Notes under the pieces: generated by a model
What the model saw: only the letters and a program-made list of their open reading frames with translations
Told to the model about the DNA's origin: nothing
The model's database searches: none
Shown here: positions 8,506 to 17,181 of the stretch, one piece after another
How the letters are laid out: every line of letters starts with the position of its first letter
Numbering within the stretch: the first letter of the stretch is position 1
Position numbers and translations under genes: made by a program
Assembly (NCBI RefSeq): GCF_000225525.1
Contig: NZ_AGBF01000021.1
Location: forward strand, 1 to 64,000
DNA length: 64,000 bases
Source: Streptomyces zinciresistens K42
Lineage (GTDB): Bacteria > Actinomycetota > Actinomycetes > Streptomycetales > Streptomycetaceae
Direction of reading: 5' to 3'

Positions 8506-9234
8506 GTGGGGTTCCCATCTACGCGGGTTGAATGAAGGCGGCACTCGGGAGAGTGACATGGACATGGAGCCCTGTCGAGGGCCTGCGCGTGTCCATCGGG
8601 TGACGGGAGACGTCAAAGAGGGTCAGGGGCGGGCGAGTCGGATGGGCGAGCCGGAACAGGGGCGCCCCCCGCCCCCGGCCCCGCGGATAACCACCGGCCC
8701 CCGCCTCCCGCCCCGCGGCAGACCACCGCCCCCGAGCGGCGGCGCTCGCTGCCACGGGTGGGCCGGATGACATCCAGCGGGGCGTGAGCTGGGTGGCGTC
8801 GTTCAGACCTGCCGCGTCCCTCGGTGTGCCGACTTCGCCCGGCCACCTCTCCCGCTGTCGACCTGCGCCGGGCCGCGGGTCTGCCCGACGCCGTCGCCCA
8901 CCGGTTCGCGGGAGCGCGGGCAGCCGCTCCGCACGTCACGTTGTTCGCGAGCCTCTGCACGGCACCCGGCCGAGTCGACGCTCAGGTCCCCCGTGATCGA
9001 GCCCCCCGTGATCGGACCTCTGCCTCGGGTCGGGCAGGGACCGGAGCCGGGCGGGGATCCGCTGCCAGGCGCCGTCCTGCTGCCGTCGGCGGAACAGTTC
9101 GCGGACCCGGTTCCACGGACCGTACTCGACCGGGGTTCGTGAGACGGGCCGCCGGAAGCACCCGCCGGGGCCGGTGGCTCCCCTCACGCCGGCCCGGAGT
9201 CGCTCGGGTCTCCGCGCGTTCGTCCGCGGGTCGT
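8506..9234. other. 729-bp gap with promoter of the nuclease gene and transposase remnant
   Basis: Between the start of the nuclease gene and the end of the ABC permease gene there is no intact reading frame with normal codon bias. The right part is the decayed transposase fragment. The left part (8506-8800) should contain the nuclease promoter; no clear operator is seen. Confidence 0.5.
8803..9140 (-). pseudogene. Remnant of an IS5-family transposase
   Basis: On the minus strand the segment around 9140-9030 reads PVEYGPWNRVRELFRRRQQD then GAWQRI, the YGPW...FRRWQRDGTW region of IS5-family (IS112-like) transposases. The next conserved block, normally LITWDVSVDST, appears as ITGDLSVDSAGCRAEAREQR but in a different frame, so at least one frameshift separates them. 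The shift coincides with a partial duplication of gatcacgggg near 8985-9015. Reading continues in the second frame to a stop at 8803-8805. The N-terminal third, the later catalytic residues and terminal inverted repeats were not found, so this is a dead fragment. Confidence 0.6.
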
Positions 9235-10548
9235 TCACGCCGAGGCCAGCGCCTCTGTCGGGGGGAGCCTGGCCGCACGGACCGAGGGGTAGACCCCGGC
9301 CACCATGCCGACCGCTACGGCACCGAGGCAGCCGGCTGCGACCGAGGTCAGGGGGATGACGGACGGCCAGCCCTGAGAGGTCGCGTAGCCGACGGCGGCG
9401 AGTACGCCGAGCGCTGTTCCGGCGAGGGCGCCGAGCAGGGAAAGCGCCACCGACTCGGTGAAGAACTGGACCCGTATCTGGCCCCGGGTCGCACCCAGCG
9501 CGCGGCGGAGCCCGATCTCGCTGCGGCGCTCCAGAACCGAGATGACCATGGTGTTGGCCACGCCTATCCCGCCGACCAGCAGGGCGACACCGGCCAGCCC
9601 GAGGAAGAGCGAGGAGAAGGAGTTCTGCGTTGCCCGCTTGGCGGCCAGGGCGTCGGACGGGCGGCTGACCTGAACCTGCCCCGGCCGCTCCGGGAACACG
9701 GTGGCGGGCAGTACATTCCGTACGTCTTCCAGGTATTCCTCCCCGGCCTTGATGTAGATCACCGTGGGGTTCCCTTTGAACCGCAGCGTGTTCTTGGCGG
9801 CGGTCCATCCCGTCAGTACGGCGACGTCGAGTTCCTCGGCCAGGGGCACGGAGCGGAGGATGCCGACGACGGTGAACCACGATCTGCCGATCCGTATCTC
9901 CGGAGCCGGCTCATCCGCGGGGATCTCCCCGATACCGAGACGGCTGGCCGCCTGGTAACCCAGGACCGCGGTGGGAAACCGTTCATCGGCTTCGCTGAAG
10001 AACCTTCCCGACAGGACCGTGCCCCCCACGACATCCAGTAGATTCCGCCGGGCCGCCAGAACGCTCAGTCCCGCGCTGGAGAAGTCCTCCCCCGAGGTGA
10101 GATCGGAACGCTGCACCTCCGTATTGGTGTTGGCCACCGCGCTCACTCCGGTGACCGGCCCGATACGGCGTGCCATGTCGACCGATCCCTCGGGCAGGGG
10201 GACCGGCTTGGACTGCCCGGCGACCGGCTGTACCCGCAGCATGTTGGAGCCCAACGCCGATATCTCCTCGATCAGCGCCCGGTGGCTGGAGGCCGGGATC
10301 GCCGTCACTATCACCATGGTGGCGACACCGATGGAGATGCCGAGCGCCGACAGCATGGCGCGCATCTTGCGGGTCCGCAGGCCGAGCATGCCCAGGCTCA
10401 GCAGATCCGGAAAGGCCAGCCGGACGGGCTTGACGCTGCTCGTAGCGGACCTGCGCGAGTGCGGGGACGGGGCACTTGAGTGCCGGGTGGAGAACGGTTC
10501 GGAGCGGCGGCGCTTGGAGCGGGCGGGTTTGGAGTGGGCGGCTGTCAT
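9235..10548 (-). CDS. ABC transporter permease, MacB/FtsX family
   Basis: A 437-residue permease with MacB/FtsX architecture: a basic, Ser-rich cytoplasmic leader, one membrane helix near residues 60-85 ([20 protein letters not shown]), a large extracellular MacB periplasmic-core-like domain (about 90-300), then three C-terminal helices including [20 protein letters not shown] and the conserved [16 protein letters not shown] loop. These permeases work with a dedicated ATPase as mechanotransmitters or exporters of peptides, lipids or antibiotics across the envelope. The start overlaps the upstream ATPase stop (ATGA). It is the last gene of the lipoprotein-adaptor-ATPase-permease operon on the minus strand. 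Confidence 0.88.
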   Translation of the reverse strand: MTAAHSKPARSKRRRSEPFSTRHSSAPSPHSRRSATSSVKPVRLAFPDLLSLGMLGLRTRKMRAMLSALGISIGVATMVIVTAIPASSHRALIEEISALGSNMLRVQPVAGQSKPVPLPEGSVDMARRIGPVTGVSAVANTNTEVQRSDLTSGEDFSSAGLSVLAARRNLLDVVGGTVLSGRFFSEADERFPTAVLGYQAASRLGIGEIPADEPAPEIRIGRSWFTVVGILRSVPLAEELDVAVLTGWTAAKNTLRFKGNPTVIYIKAGEEYLEDVRNVLPATVFPERPGQVQVSRPSDALAAKRATQNSFSSLFLGLAGVALLVGGIGVANTMVISVLERRSEIGLRRALGATRGQIRVQFFTESVALSLLGALAGTALGVLAAVGYATSQGWPSVIPLTSVAAGCLGAVAVGMVAGVYPSVRAARLPPTEALASA

Positions 10549-11234
10549 GTGAGGCTCTCGGTCAGTGCGGTGTCCGCGACCTTGTGGCCGTCGCGCATAT
10601 GGACCCTGCGCGGCAGCCGGTCGGCGATGTCCCGGTCGTGGGTGATGAGCGCGATCGTGGTGCCTGCCGCGTTGAGTTCGGTCAACAGGGCGAGCGCCGC
10701 CTCGCCGTTCGCCGTGTCGAGCGCACCGGTCGGCTCGTCGGCGAGGACGAGGGCCGGGTCGTGGACAACCGCGCGCGCTATGGCAACCCGCTGGCGCTCT
10801 CCCCCGGAGAGCTGGTGCGGGAGATGGCCGGCGCGGTGCGCGAGACCGACGCGGGCCAGGGCTTCCGCGGCCATCCTCGTGCGGTGCTTGCGCGGGACGC
10901 CGGCATACAGCAGACCGGTCGCCACGTTCTCCGTCGCCGTGAGTCCGTCCGTCAGATGGAAATGCTGGAAGACGAAGCCCAGGCGGCGCCCGCGCAGGGC
11001 GGACAGTTCGCGGTCGGAGAGCTCCGCCACGTCGTGTCCCTCGATGATCACACTGCCACTGGTCGGCGGGGCCAGTGTGCCCATGATGTTGAGCAGGGTG
11101 GACTTGCCCGAGCCGGAAGGGCCGAGGATCGCCAGCAACTCGCCCTGTGCGACGGACAGGGATACGCGGTCGAGGGCTCGTACCTCGGGCGGGTAGACAA
11201 CGCTCGCCTCCAGGACGCTGATGACCTCCGTCAT
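10545..11234 (-). CDS. ABC transporter ATP-binding protein, MacB/LolD type
   Basis: A 229-residue nucleotide-binding subunit with all motifs intact: Walker [10 protein letters not shown] at 38-46, Q-loop Q90, signature LSGGE at 142-146, Walker B LVLADEP with D166/E167, and switch H199. The ADEPTGALD form is typical of the MacB/LolD/FtsE class. It sits between the adaptor and the permease with 4-bp overlaps on both sides, so the three proteins are made as one export unit. Substrate unknown. Confidence 0.9.
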   Translation of the reverse strand: MTEVISVLEASVVYPPEVRALDRVSLSVAQGELLAILGPSGSGKSTLLNIMGTLAPPTSGSVIIEGHDVAELSDRELSALRGRRLGFVFQHFHLTDGLTATENVATGLLYAGVPRKHRTRMAAEALARVGLAHRAGHLPHQLSGGERQRVAIARAVVHDPALVLADEPTGALDTANGEAALALLTELNAAGTTIALITHDRDIADRLPRRVHMRDGHKVADTALTESLT

Positions 11235-12655
11235 GCTGTGGCTTCCACCTTCATGCCTTCGGCGACGCCCTCGCCGCTGATCTCGACCAGTCCCCGGGCG
11301 AACATGCCCGTGTCCACCGGAACGAGCCGTCCCCCGGAACGCCCCTCAAGGGAACGGCCTTCGGCCAGACGCACCGCGTAGCCTCCCTCGCGCAGAGCGA
11401 GCAGAGCCCCGACCGGGACGGCGAGTACGCCCTTCTTGGCCTCGCCCTCGAACCGCACCTGCACGGGCGCGGCGTCGATACCTTCGACGGCTTCGGCATC
11501 GTCGACCGAGACGGTGACATTGATCTTGGCCACTCCCGCGCCGTTCCCTCCTTCCTGGTCTGCCTTGATGGTCGTACCGATCGTGGCGACCTCGCCCGCG
11601 GTTCCGGTCCCGTCCGGAAGCGTCACGGTGACCTTCTGACCCGCCTTGATGGTCCCGAGGTCAAGCGTCTCCACCGGAATGCGCACGGACTTGGTGGTGG
11701 CGGAGACCGACAACAAGTCGTTCGCCGCCGCGTCCCCCGTCTGGGCGGAGACCTCCGAAACACGGACCGCCGAGCGTGTCACCACCACATCGGAGCTCTC
11801 CAGAACACCGGTCGGCTCGATGCCGACGGACTTCTGCCACCGCTTGATCGCGGACATCAGGCCCTCGGTGAGCACACCGTCACCCTCCTTGACCCTGACC
11901 TGCCGGGCGGGCGTGGGCGACTGGCCCACCCCCGTCGGGCCTTCCGGCGGCCGGCCGGCTCCGGTCCCCTGGCCGGCATCGTCGCCCTGAGCCGACGGGG
12001 GCGGGCCGGAGCCCGGCTCGGCGGTCTCCTGATCCGTTCCGGTCGCTGTCGAAGGACCGGCGTCCGCCGGCATCTGCTGATCCACTGGTGGCCGCTGCCG
12101 AACGGCCGTGCCCACAGCCGGCTGTGGGCCGATGTCGTAGCCGGCGGCCTTCAGGTTGTCGGCCACGACCCGTACGTCACGGCCGACACTGCCTGGAGTG
12201 TCGAGCCTGCGGTACATGGGGGTGCTGCCGTAGAAGACCACGGTGGGACGCTCGTCGACGCGGTACAGCTGCTCACCGCGTGCGACCGTCGCACCCTGTT
12301 TCGGAAGCCAGGTCACCACTCCTTCACCAGCGCCCCGGACGGTGCGTACGGAGTCGTAGCCGAGCGTGCCCTCCATCTCCCTGACCCCGGCCATGTCCGT
12401 CCTGGCCACCGCAACCCGCCGGATCTTCGGACCAGCCTCGGGCGCGGCGGTCTTTCCGCCACCGCCCGCCCCCAGCAACCCGGCTCCCACTCCTGTCGCC
12501 ACGAGCACGGCGGCGACACCGAGAACCACCGCCTTCTTCCGGCCGCGGACCGTCGGCTCAGGGAGGTCCGTCTCATCGGCAAGGACCTCCCCGCCTTCTT
12601 CCTGAACGGCCACGCGCAGAGGCATCGTCTCGGCAGGATCGCGGTCACTTTGCAC
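11231..12655 (-). CDS. HlyD/MacA-like adaptor with peptidoglycan-binding domain
   Basis: A 474-residue single-pass protein. After a short cytoplasmic part and [20 protein letters not shown] (membrane helix near 40-60), the extracellular portion has a biotinyl-lipoyl-like piece ([20 protein letters not shown]), a split peptidoglycan-binding-1 module ([16 protein letters not shown] ... [20 protein letters not shown]), a disordered Pro/Gly/Thr linker, and a MacA-like barrel ([20 protein letters not shown] onward). The GTG start overlaps the preceding lipoprotein gene by 11 bp. In Gram-positive bacteria such adaptors join the permease to the wall; the PG-binding module fits that idea. Whether it helps export or senses wall damage cannot be decided here. 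Confidence 0.85.
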   Translation of the reverse strand: MQSDRDPAETMPLRVAVQEEGGEVLADETDLPEPTVRGRKKAVVLGVAAVLVATGVGAGLLGAGGGGKTAAPEAGPKIRRVAVARTDMAGVREMEGTLGYDSVRTVRGAGEGVVTWLPKQGATVARGEQLYRVDERPTVVFYGSTPMYRRLDTPGSVGRDVRVVADNLKAAGYDIGPQPAVGTAVRQRPPVDQQMPADAGPSTATGTDQETAEPGSGPPPSAQGDDAGQGTGAGRPPEGPTGVGQSPTPARQVRVKEGDGVLTEGLMSAIKRWQKSVGIEPTGVLESSDVVVTRSAVRVSEVSAQTGDAAANDLLSVSATTKSVRIPVETLDLGTIKAGQKVTVTLPDGTGTAGEVATIGTTIKADQEGGNGAGVAKINVTVSVDDAEAVEGIDAAPVQVRFEGEAKKGVLAVPVGALLALREGGYAVRLAEGRSLEGRSGGRLVPVDTGMFARGLVEISGEGVAEGMKVEATA

Positions 12656-13292
12656 TGAACGCCTCGATCATGCATTCCTGATCGATCTGATCGGCGTTCC
12701 TGGGCGGCGTCGCGCCCGCTTTGTAGTTCCAGCCCTCACCATTGGGAAGGGGTTCCACTTTGAGCCCCCTCCCATTCATGCAGTCAATATAGTCAGCGTA
12801 GTCACCCATGTAATTGGGGTTCTTTTTCGGGTCCGTCTCCGGGGGCTGAAGAGGCTTCTTCCCCAGACACTTCTTCTCCGCCTCGGGATTGTCTACGGAT
12901 ACGTCCCCGCCAGGCCATCCCAGAAGTTCTGGATCACCCCCCTCCAGCTTTGACCCGATCTTCATAATCTGCACCCCGTTCTCCTTCAAGCACTGAAAAT
13001 ACCCTTGGCTCATCCGCACCTCTTCGACCGCCGAAGTGTCCATCCGGAGCTGAGGGCGACCGGCCTCCGGGTCATTCGCCTTGGCGTCCGCACCGCCCCC
13101 TCCCCCCGATTCCGCCTTCTCTGCCGTCCCGGTGGACCGATCGACGGAATCGACACCGGGTCCCTTGTTCCCCCCGGAGCCGGAGCAACCTGCCAGCAGC
13201 ATCACCGCCGTCACGGCCCCGGTGATGAGCAGGAGCTTTTCACGTGAAGGACGCGACGAACGGAATTCCGTCCCGCTCGGAAGTGTTCTCAT
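12645..13292 (-). CDS. Lipoprotein of unknown function heading the export operon
   Basis: A 215-residue protein with a lipobox at LLAGC (Cys near residue 36) after a hydrophobic core (LLLITGAVTAVML). The mature part begins with a Gly/Ser-rich tether, then a compact domain with four cysteines (YFQCLKENG, KKCLGKK, IDCMNGRG, DQECMIE), likely two disulfides. Codon use is less GC-extreme than its neighbours. It is the first gene of the minus-strand operon and is divergent from the two-component regulator. Similar short lipoproteins often accompany this adaptor-ATPase-permease set in actinomycetes (recollection). It may present or sense the exported substrate (inference). Confidence 0.75.
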   Translation of the reverse strand: MRTLPSGTEFRSSRPSREKLLLITGAVTAVMLLAGCSGSGGNKGPGVDSVDRSTGTAEKAESGGGGGADAKANDPEAGRPQLRMDTSAVEEVRMSQGYFQCLKENGVQIMKIGSKLEGGDPELLGWPGGDVSVDNPEAEKKCLGKKPLQPPETDPKKNPNYMGDYADYIDCMNGRGLKVEPLPNGEGWNYKAGATPPRNADQIDQECMIEAFSAK

Positions 13293-13313
13293 GCGGCACA
13301 GCGTGGCATGAGA

Positions 13314-13382
13314 TTGTCAGGAAAATATCAACGCCTGTGTGCGAGCCGGCCACTAGCACGCAATTGTCAAGAAGTTGTCAGG
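13314..13382. promoter_or_regulatory. TTGTCA direct repeats, probable response-regulator operator
   Basis: In the 145-bp divergent gap before the lipoprotein and the response regulator, ttgtcagg occurs at 13314-13321, ttgtcaag at 13364-13371 and ttgtcagg at 13375-13382. The last two are 11 bp apart, one helical turn, as expected for tandem binding by an OmpR/PhoB-type regulator. The region is also AT-rich for this genome. Confidence 0.6.
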
Positions 13383-13437
13383 GAAGCGATCCGCTGCCGG
13401 CACTTCCATCCCCGCACGACAGGCTTATGATCTGGCC

Positions 13438-14172
13438 ATGTCCACATACGTGCTGGTGGCGGAAGACGATCGGAAGCAGGCGGAGCTGATCCGCCGCTAC
13501 CTTGTGCACAACGGCTATGCGGTGACCGTCGTACACGATGGTGGTACAGCGCTCAGGGAAGCCACCCGCCGGCCACCGGACCTCCTCGTCCTCGACTGGA
13601 TGCTCCCCGGCCTGGACGGACTGGAGATATGCCGACGACTGCGCGTGGCCGGCGAGTTGCCCATCCTCATGCTCACCGCCCGCTCCACCGAGGACGACGT
13701 TCTGCAGGGTCTGGATCTCGGAGCGGACGACTACATGACGAAGCCCTTCAGACCGCGCGAACTGGTCGCACGCATCCGCACCCTGCTGCGCCGCAGCCAC
13801 CACACGGCCCGTCCGGCCTCCGCGGCCCCCGTATCTCCTGCGGCGCCCGGGAACCGAGCAGTTCTCACGGTCGGCCGACTGACCGTGAACGCGGCCCGGC
13901 ACCAGGTATTCGTGCACGATCGCCCGGTGGACTGCACCCCTGGCGAATTCCGCATACTCAGCGCGATGGCCGCCTCGCCCGATCGGGTCTTCACCAGATC
14001 CCAACTGCTGGACTGCCTGACGGACCACGGCAGAACCGTCTCCGAACGCACCGTGGACGTACACATACTGAACCTGCGGAAGAAGATCGAGACCTCACCC
14101 CGCCAACCCCAGCACCTCCTCACGGTCCACGGCATCGGATACAAACTGGCCCGCGGCGACCATGGCGCCTGA
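13438..14172 (+). CDS. Two-component response regulator, OmpR/PhoB family
   Basis: A 244-residue regulator. The receiver domain has the acidic pocket AEDD (E9-D11), phosphoacceptor D53 in LVLDWMLPG, T80 and K102 in MTKPFRP. A Pro/Ala linker leads to a winged-helix DNA-binding domain with TPGEFRILSAM and SERTVDVHILNLRKKIE, ending HGIGYKLARG. The ATG at 13438 is the natural start of the receiver fold. The stop overlaps the kinase gene by 11 bp. It is divergent from the export operon, whose promoter region holds repeats spaced for this type of protein, so it very likely controls that operon and perhaps itself. Confidence 0.92.
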   Translation: MSTYVLVAEDDRKQAELIRRYLVHNGYAVTVVHDGGTALREATRRPPDLLVLDWMLPGLDGLEICRRLRVAGELPILMLTARSTEDDVLQGLDLGADDYMTKPFRPRELVARIRTLLRRSHHTARPASAAPVSPAAPGNRAVLTVGRLTVNAARHQVFVHDRPVDCTPGEFRILSAMAASPDRVFTRSQLLDCLTDHGRTVSERTVDVHILNLRKKIETSPRQPQHLLTVHGIGYKLARGDHGA

Positions 14173-15946
14173 AGTGCCGCTGCGCGACAGCCTGCTGCTC
14201 CGCCTCCTGATCGCCTCCTTTGCGATCTCCCTGGTCTCCATCGCCGCCACGGCCTGGCTCACGGCACGTAGCACCACGATCGCCATCAAGCAGGAACGGG
14301 GCCAGATCCTCGCGGACGACGCCACCATCCAGAACACGCTCGAAGGCTTCGCGGCCGTGCAGCCGAACTGGGACGAGGCCGGGCGCACCGTCCGGGATCT
14401 CGCCCGCAGAACCGGGCGCGGCATCGTCATCACCACGCGGGCCCGCGAGGTCATCACCGCCTCGGACCGGTCAGCCGCCGACCGGCTGCCCCTCACCGCG
14501 AGCGCCGTCATCGATCCTCTGAACCTCAGTCCGCCTTCGGAGCAGGGCGCCGGCCCGCCGGAGCAGGTCTCCCGGATCGACCCACGGGCGGTCGGCCCCT
14601 ACCTGCTTCCCGCCGCGGAACGGAAGAAGCTGAGGGAACTCGCCCGTCAGGAGGTCGCCTGTCTCAACGGCACACAGGGGCTGCGCACATACATCGTCGA
14701 GGAACCCAGCGGCAGGCCCGCCATCCGGGATCTCCACGCCGGAGCGGTCACCCCGCAGGCCTGTGCGACCAAGGAACTGTACGCGCCCACCCCGACCGAG
14801 GCGAAGGCCCTCACCGAACTCACCGCGCTCGTCCGGACCTGCGCGGTACGCAACCGCATACGCGTCGAAGAACCCCTGACCATCGATCCGCAGTTCCGGT
14901 TGGGCGAGGCCGGCTTCGAGCAGGGCGCCTCCGCACTCGACGATTGCGTGGAGGAGGGCCGGCGCGAACAGCTGGCGCCCCATGTCGCCCCGGCGGCCCT
15001 GCTGTTCGTCACCAGCCCCTCCCAGACGGCCACTCCCGTTTTCGATCTGTCCAGGGCCGGAACCCTGCGCGTACTGGGAACCACCGGTCTGATCCTCACC
15101 GTGACCACCGCCATCACCGCCGTCGTGGCGATCCGGCTCATACGTCCGTTGCGGACGTTGACCGACGCGGCCCGCGACCCCTCGGGCCGACACCTCCGGA
15201 TGCCCCTCACCACCAAGGACGAGATCAGCTATCTGGCTGCCGCCCTCAACGAGCTGTCGGAACGGCGCGAACGCACCGACCAGCAGCGCAGGGTCATGGT
15301 CAGCGACATCGCGCACGAGCTGCGGACCCCGCTCAGCAACATACGCGGCTGGCTGGACGCAGCCCAGGACGGTCTGGCAGATCCGGACTCCTCGCTCGTC
15401 GCCTCGCTCCAGGAGGAGGCGGGCCTGTTGCAGCACATCATCGACGACCTCCAAGTGCTCGCTTCGGCCGACGCCGGCTCCTTGCGCCTCAACCCCCGCG
15501 AGCTGAGCCTGCGGGAGCTGGCGGAACAGTCACTCGACGCCCACCGAACGGCCGCGCAGACAGGCCGAGTCGCACTGACCGGCTCCTTCACGGACGACCT
15601 CACCATCGAAGGCGACCCCGTCCGCCTGCGCCAAGTACTGGGCAACCTCCTGTCGAACGCGATACGCCACACACCGCCGAACGGCTCCGTCACCGTCAGC
15701 GCCCATCGGGTGGAAGGCGGCGTCGAGCTCCACGTCGCCGACACCGGCGGCGGCATCCGACCAGAGGATCTGCCCCGGATATTCGACCGCTTCTGGCGAG
15801 CCGAACAGTCCCGCAGCAGGAACGGCGGGGGCAGCGGTCTCGGACTCTCCATCGTCAGACACCTCGTGCGAGCGCACGGCGGAGAGGTGTACGCGGTGAG
15901 CAGCCCGGGGACGGAGACCGTGTTCACAGTCCGGCTTCCGACCTGA
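14162..15946 (+). CDS. Sensor histidine kinase with large extracellular domain
   Basis: A 594-residue kinase. The first helix (LLLRLLIASFAISLVSIAAT) and a second near 300-320 (TGLILTVTTAITAVVAIRLI) enclose an about 260-residue extracellular domain with four cysteines (EVACLNG, PQACATK, VRTCAVR, LDDCVEE). HAMP follows, then HisKA with H385 in SDIAHELRTPLSN, and an HATPase domain with N box GNLLSNAIRHT, G1 box ADTGGGI and G2 box GGGSGLGLSIV. The even number of extracellular cysteines suggests disulfides and possibly a redox or ligand sensor. It is cotranscribed with the response regulator and should signal to the adjacent envelope export operon. Confidence 0.92.
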   Translation: MAPEVPLRDSLLLRLLIASFAISLVSIAATAWLTARSTTIAIKQERGQILADDATIQNTLEGFAAVQPNWDEAGRTVRDLARRTGRGIVITTRAREVITASDRSAADRLPLTASAVIDPLNLSPPSEQGAGPPEQVSRIDPRAVGPYLLPAAERKKLRELARQEVACLNGTQGLRTYIVEEPSGRPAIRDLHAGAVTPQACATKELYAPTPTEAKALTELTALVRTCAVRNRIRVEEPLTIDPQFRLGEAGFEQGASALDDCVEEGRREQLAPHVAPAALLFVTSPSQTATPVFDLSRAGTLRVLGTTGLILTVTTAITAVVAIRLIRPLRTLTDAARDPSGRHLRMPLTTKDEISYLAAALNELSERRERTDQQRRVMVSDIAHELRTPLSNIRGWLDAAQDGLADPDSSLVASLQEEAGLLQHIIDDLQVLASADAGSLRLNPRELSLRELAEQSLDAHRTAAQTGRVALTGSFTDDLTIEGDPVRLRQVLGNLLSNAIRHTPPNGSVTVSAHRVEGGVELHVADTGGGIRPEDLPRIFDRFWRAEQSRSRNGGGSGLGLSIVRHLVRAHGGEVYAVSSPGTETVFTVRLPT

Positions 15947-16251
15947 TCGACCGCGAGAGCGCGGAGCACTGCTCAAGGCCTGTGGACCAGCTTCGGGCCG
16001 GCGCGTGAAGGGCGTGCCTTCCCGAACGATGCTGTGACGGTCATGGAGTAGGCCGCCAGGGCGGTGAACCGCCGCGGTTCCGGATCCGGGCAGGCGGAGC
16101 CGATGGGGTCGCGTCTCTCGTCGCCGAACCGGGCGAACCGCACGCAGCGGCGCGTGCGCGGGCGATCAGCTCATCCCGCCGGCTGAGAACGCGTCAGCCC
16201 TGCCTTCGGCCCCCGTACAACCTTTTCGGCCCGCTCGTTGGTCAACAGGCC
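15947..16251. other. Gap upstream of the beta-lactamase-like gene
   Basis: This 305-bp stretch contains the uncertain small frame listed at 15973-16143 and the promoter of the downstream serine hydrolase. No strong hairpin or operator was found. Confidence 0.35.
15973..16143 (-). CDS. Possible small protein (56 aa), uncertain
   Basis: In the gap after the kinase gene, a minus-strand GTG frame reads VRFARFGDERRDPIGSACPD and ends ASFGKARPSRAGPKLVHRP. Third codon positions are about 80% G/C, consistent with coding, and the composition looks protein-like. No ribosome site stands out and no family is recognised. It may be a remnant of a longer gene. Confidence 0.2.
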   Translation of the reverse strand: MRFARFGDERRDPIGSACPDPEPRRFTALAAYSMTVTASFGKARPSRAGPKLVHRP

Positions 16252-17130
16252 ATGACTCACGGGAGAACGAGCGAGAAGCCGAGGGCCGCGTCCCGGCGGG
16301 CGAGGATCGCGGTCGCGGCCGGAGCGGGCGCCGCGATAGTCGCGGCGTCCGTCGCCGCCGCGAGCCCCGCCGCGGCCGCGGGGCCGGCCGTCGGCTGCAC
16401 CTCCGCCAGGGCGGGGCTCGCCGAGAAGCTGACCAAGGACATCACCGCCGCGCTCGCCGGGCGCGGCGGAACCGTGGCGGTGGGGCTGTACGACCGCGCC
16501 ACCAACACCACCTGCTCGCTGCGCGCCTCGACGGCGTTCGACTCCGCCAGCGTCGTGAAGGTCACCGTGCTGGCCGCGCTGCTGTGGGACGCCAAGAAGC
16601 AGAACCGCTATCTGACCACCCGTGAGGCCACCCTCGCCAAGGCCATGATCACCACGTCGGACAACGCCGCGACCAGCGCGCTGTGGAAGCAGCTCGGCCT
16701 GACGAAGATCAAGGGCTTCCTCACCGCCGCCGGCATGACGCAGACCAGGCCCGGCGCGGACGGCTACTGGGGGCTGACCCAGATCACCGTCACCGACGAG
16801 CAGAAGCTCCTCAAGCTGGTCACCGCCAGGAACGCCGTCCTCAGCGACAGCGCCCGCGCCTACGTCCTGAAGCTGATGGGCCAGGTCGTCCCCGCGCAGC
16901 GCTGGGGCACCCCGTACGGCGTGCCGTCCGGCGTCACCGTGGCCGTCAAGAACGGCTGGCTGCAACGCGCCTCCGACGGCTGGCGCGTGCACAGCGTCGG
17001 CGCCTTCAAGGGCGGCGGCCACGACTACGTGATCACGGTGCTCACGCAGGGCAACAGCACCATGGCCTACGGCATCGCCACGATCCAGGGCGTCGCGAAG
17101 GCCATCCACCGGGACCTCGCGGCGAACTGA
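16252..17130 (+). CDS. Secreted class A beta-lactamase-like serine hydrolase
   Basis: A 292-residue protein with an N-terminal basic stretch, a signal/anchor region (ARIAVAAGAGAAIVAASVAA) and a class A beta-lactamase/transpeptidase fold. The three penicillin-recognising motifs are present: SVVK (S100, K103), SDN (136-138) and KNG (233-235, replacing KTG). The omega-loop E-x-x-L-N motif that carries Glu166 in true class A enzymes is not seen between SDN and KNG. So it probably does not turn over penicillins well and may act on cell-wall peptides or be a penicillin-binding relative. No close ribosome site precedes the ATG. It is followed 51 bp later by another secreted protein gene. Confidence 0.75.
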   Translation: MTHGRTSEKPRAASRRARIAVAAGAGAAIVAASVAAASPAAAAGPAVGCTSARAGLAEKLTKDITAALAGRGGTVAVGLYDRATNTTCSLRASTAFDSASVVKVTVLAALLWDAKKQNRYLTTREATLAKAMITTSDNAATSALWKQLGLTKIKGFLTAAGMTQTRPGADGYWGLTQITVTDEQKLLKLVTARNAVLSDSARAYVLKLMGQVVPAQRWGTPYGVPSGVTVAVKNGWLQRASDGWRVHSVGAFKGGGHDYVITVLTQGNSTMAYGIATIQGVAKAIHRDLAAN

Positions 17131-17181
17131 CCTTCACACGGCGGCCCACCGCGCGTCACCGGACCGCCCTACGGTGACCCC

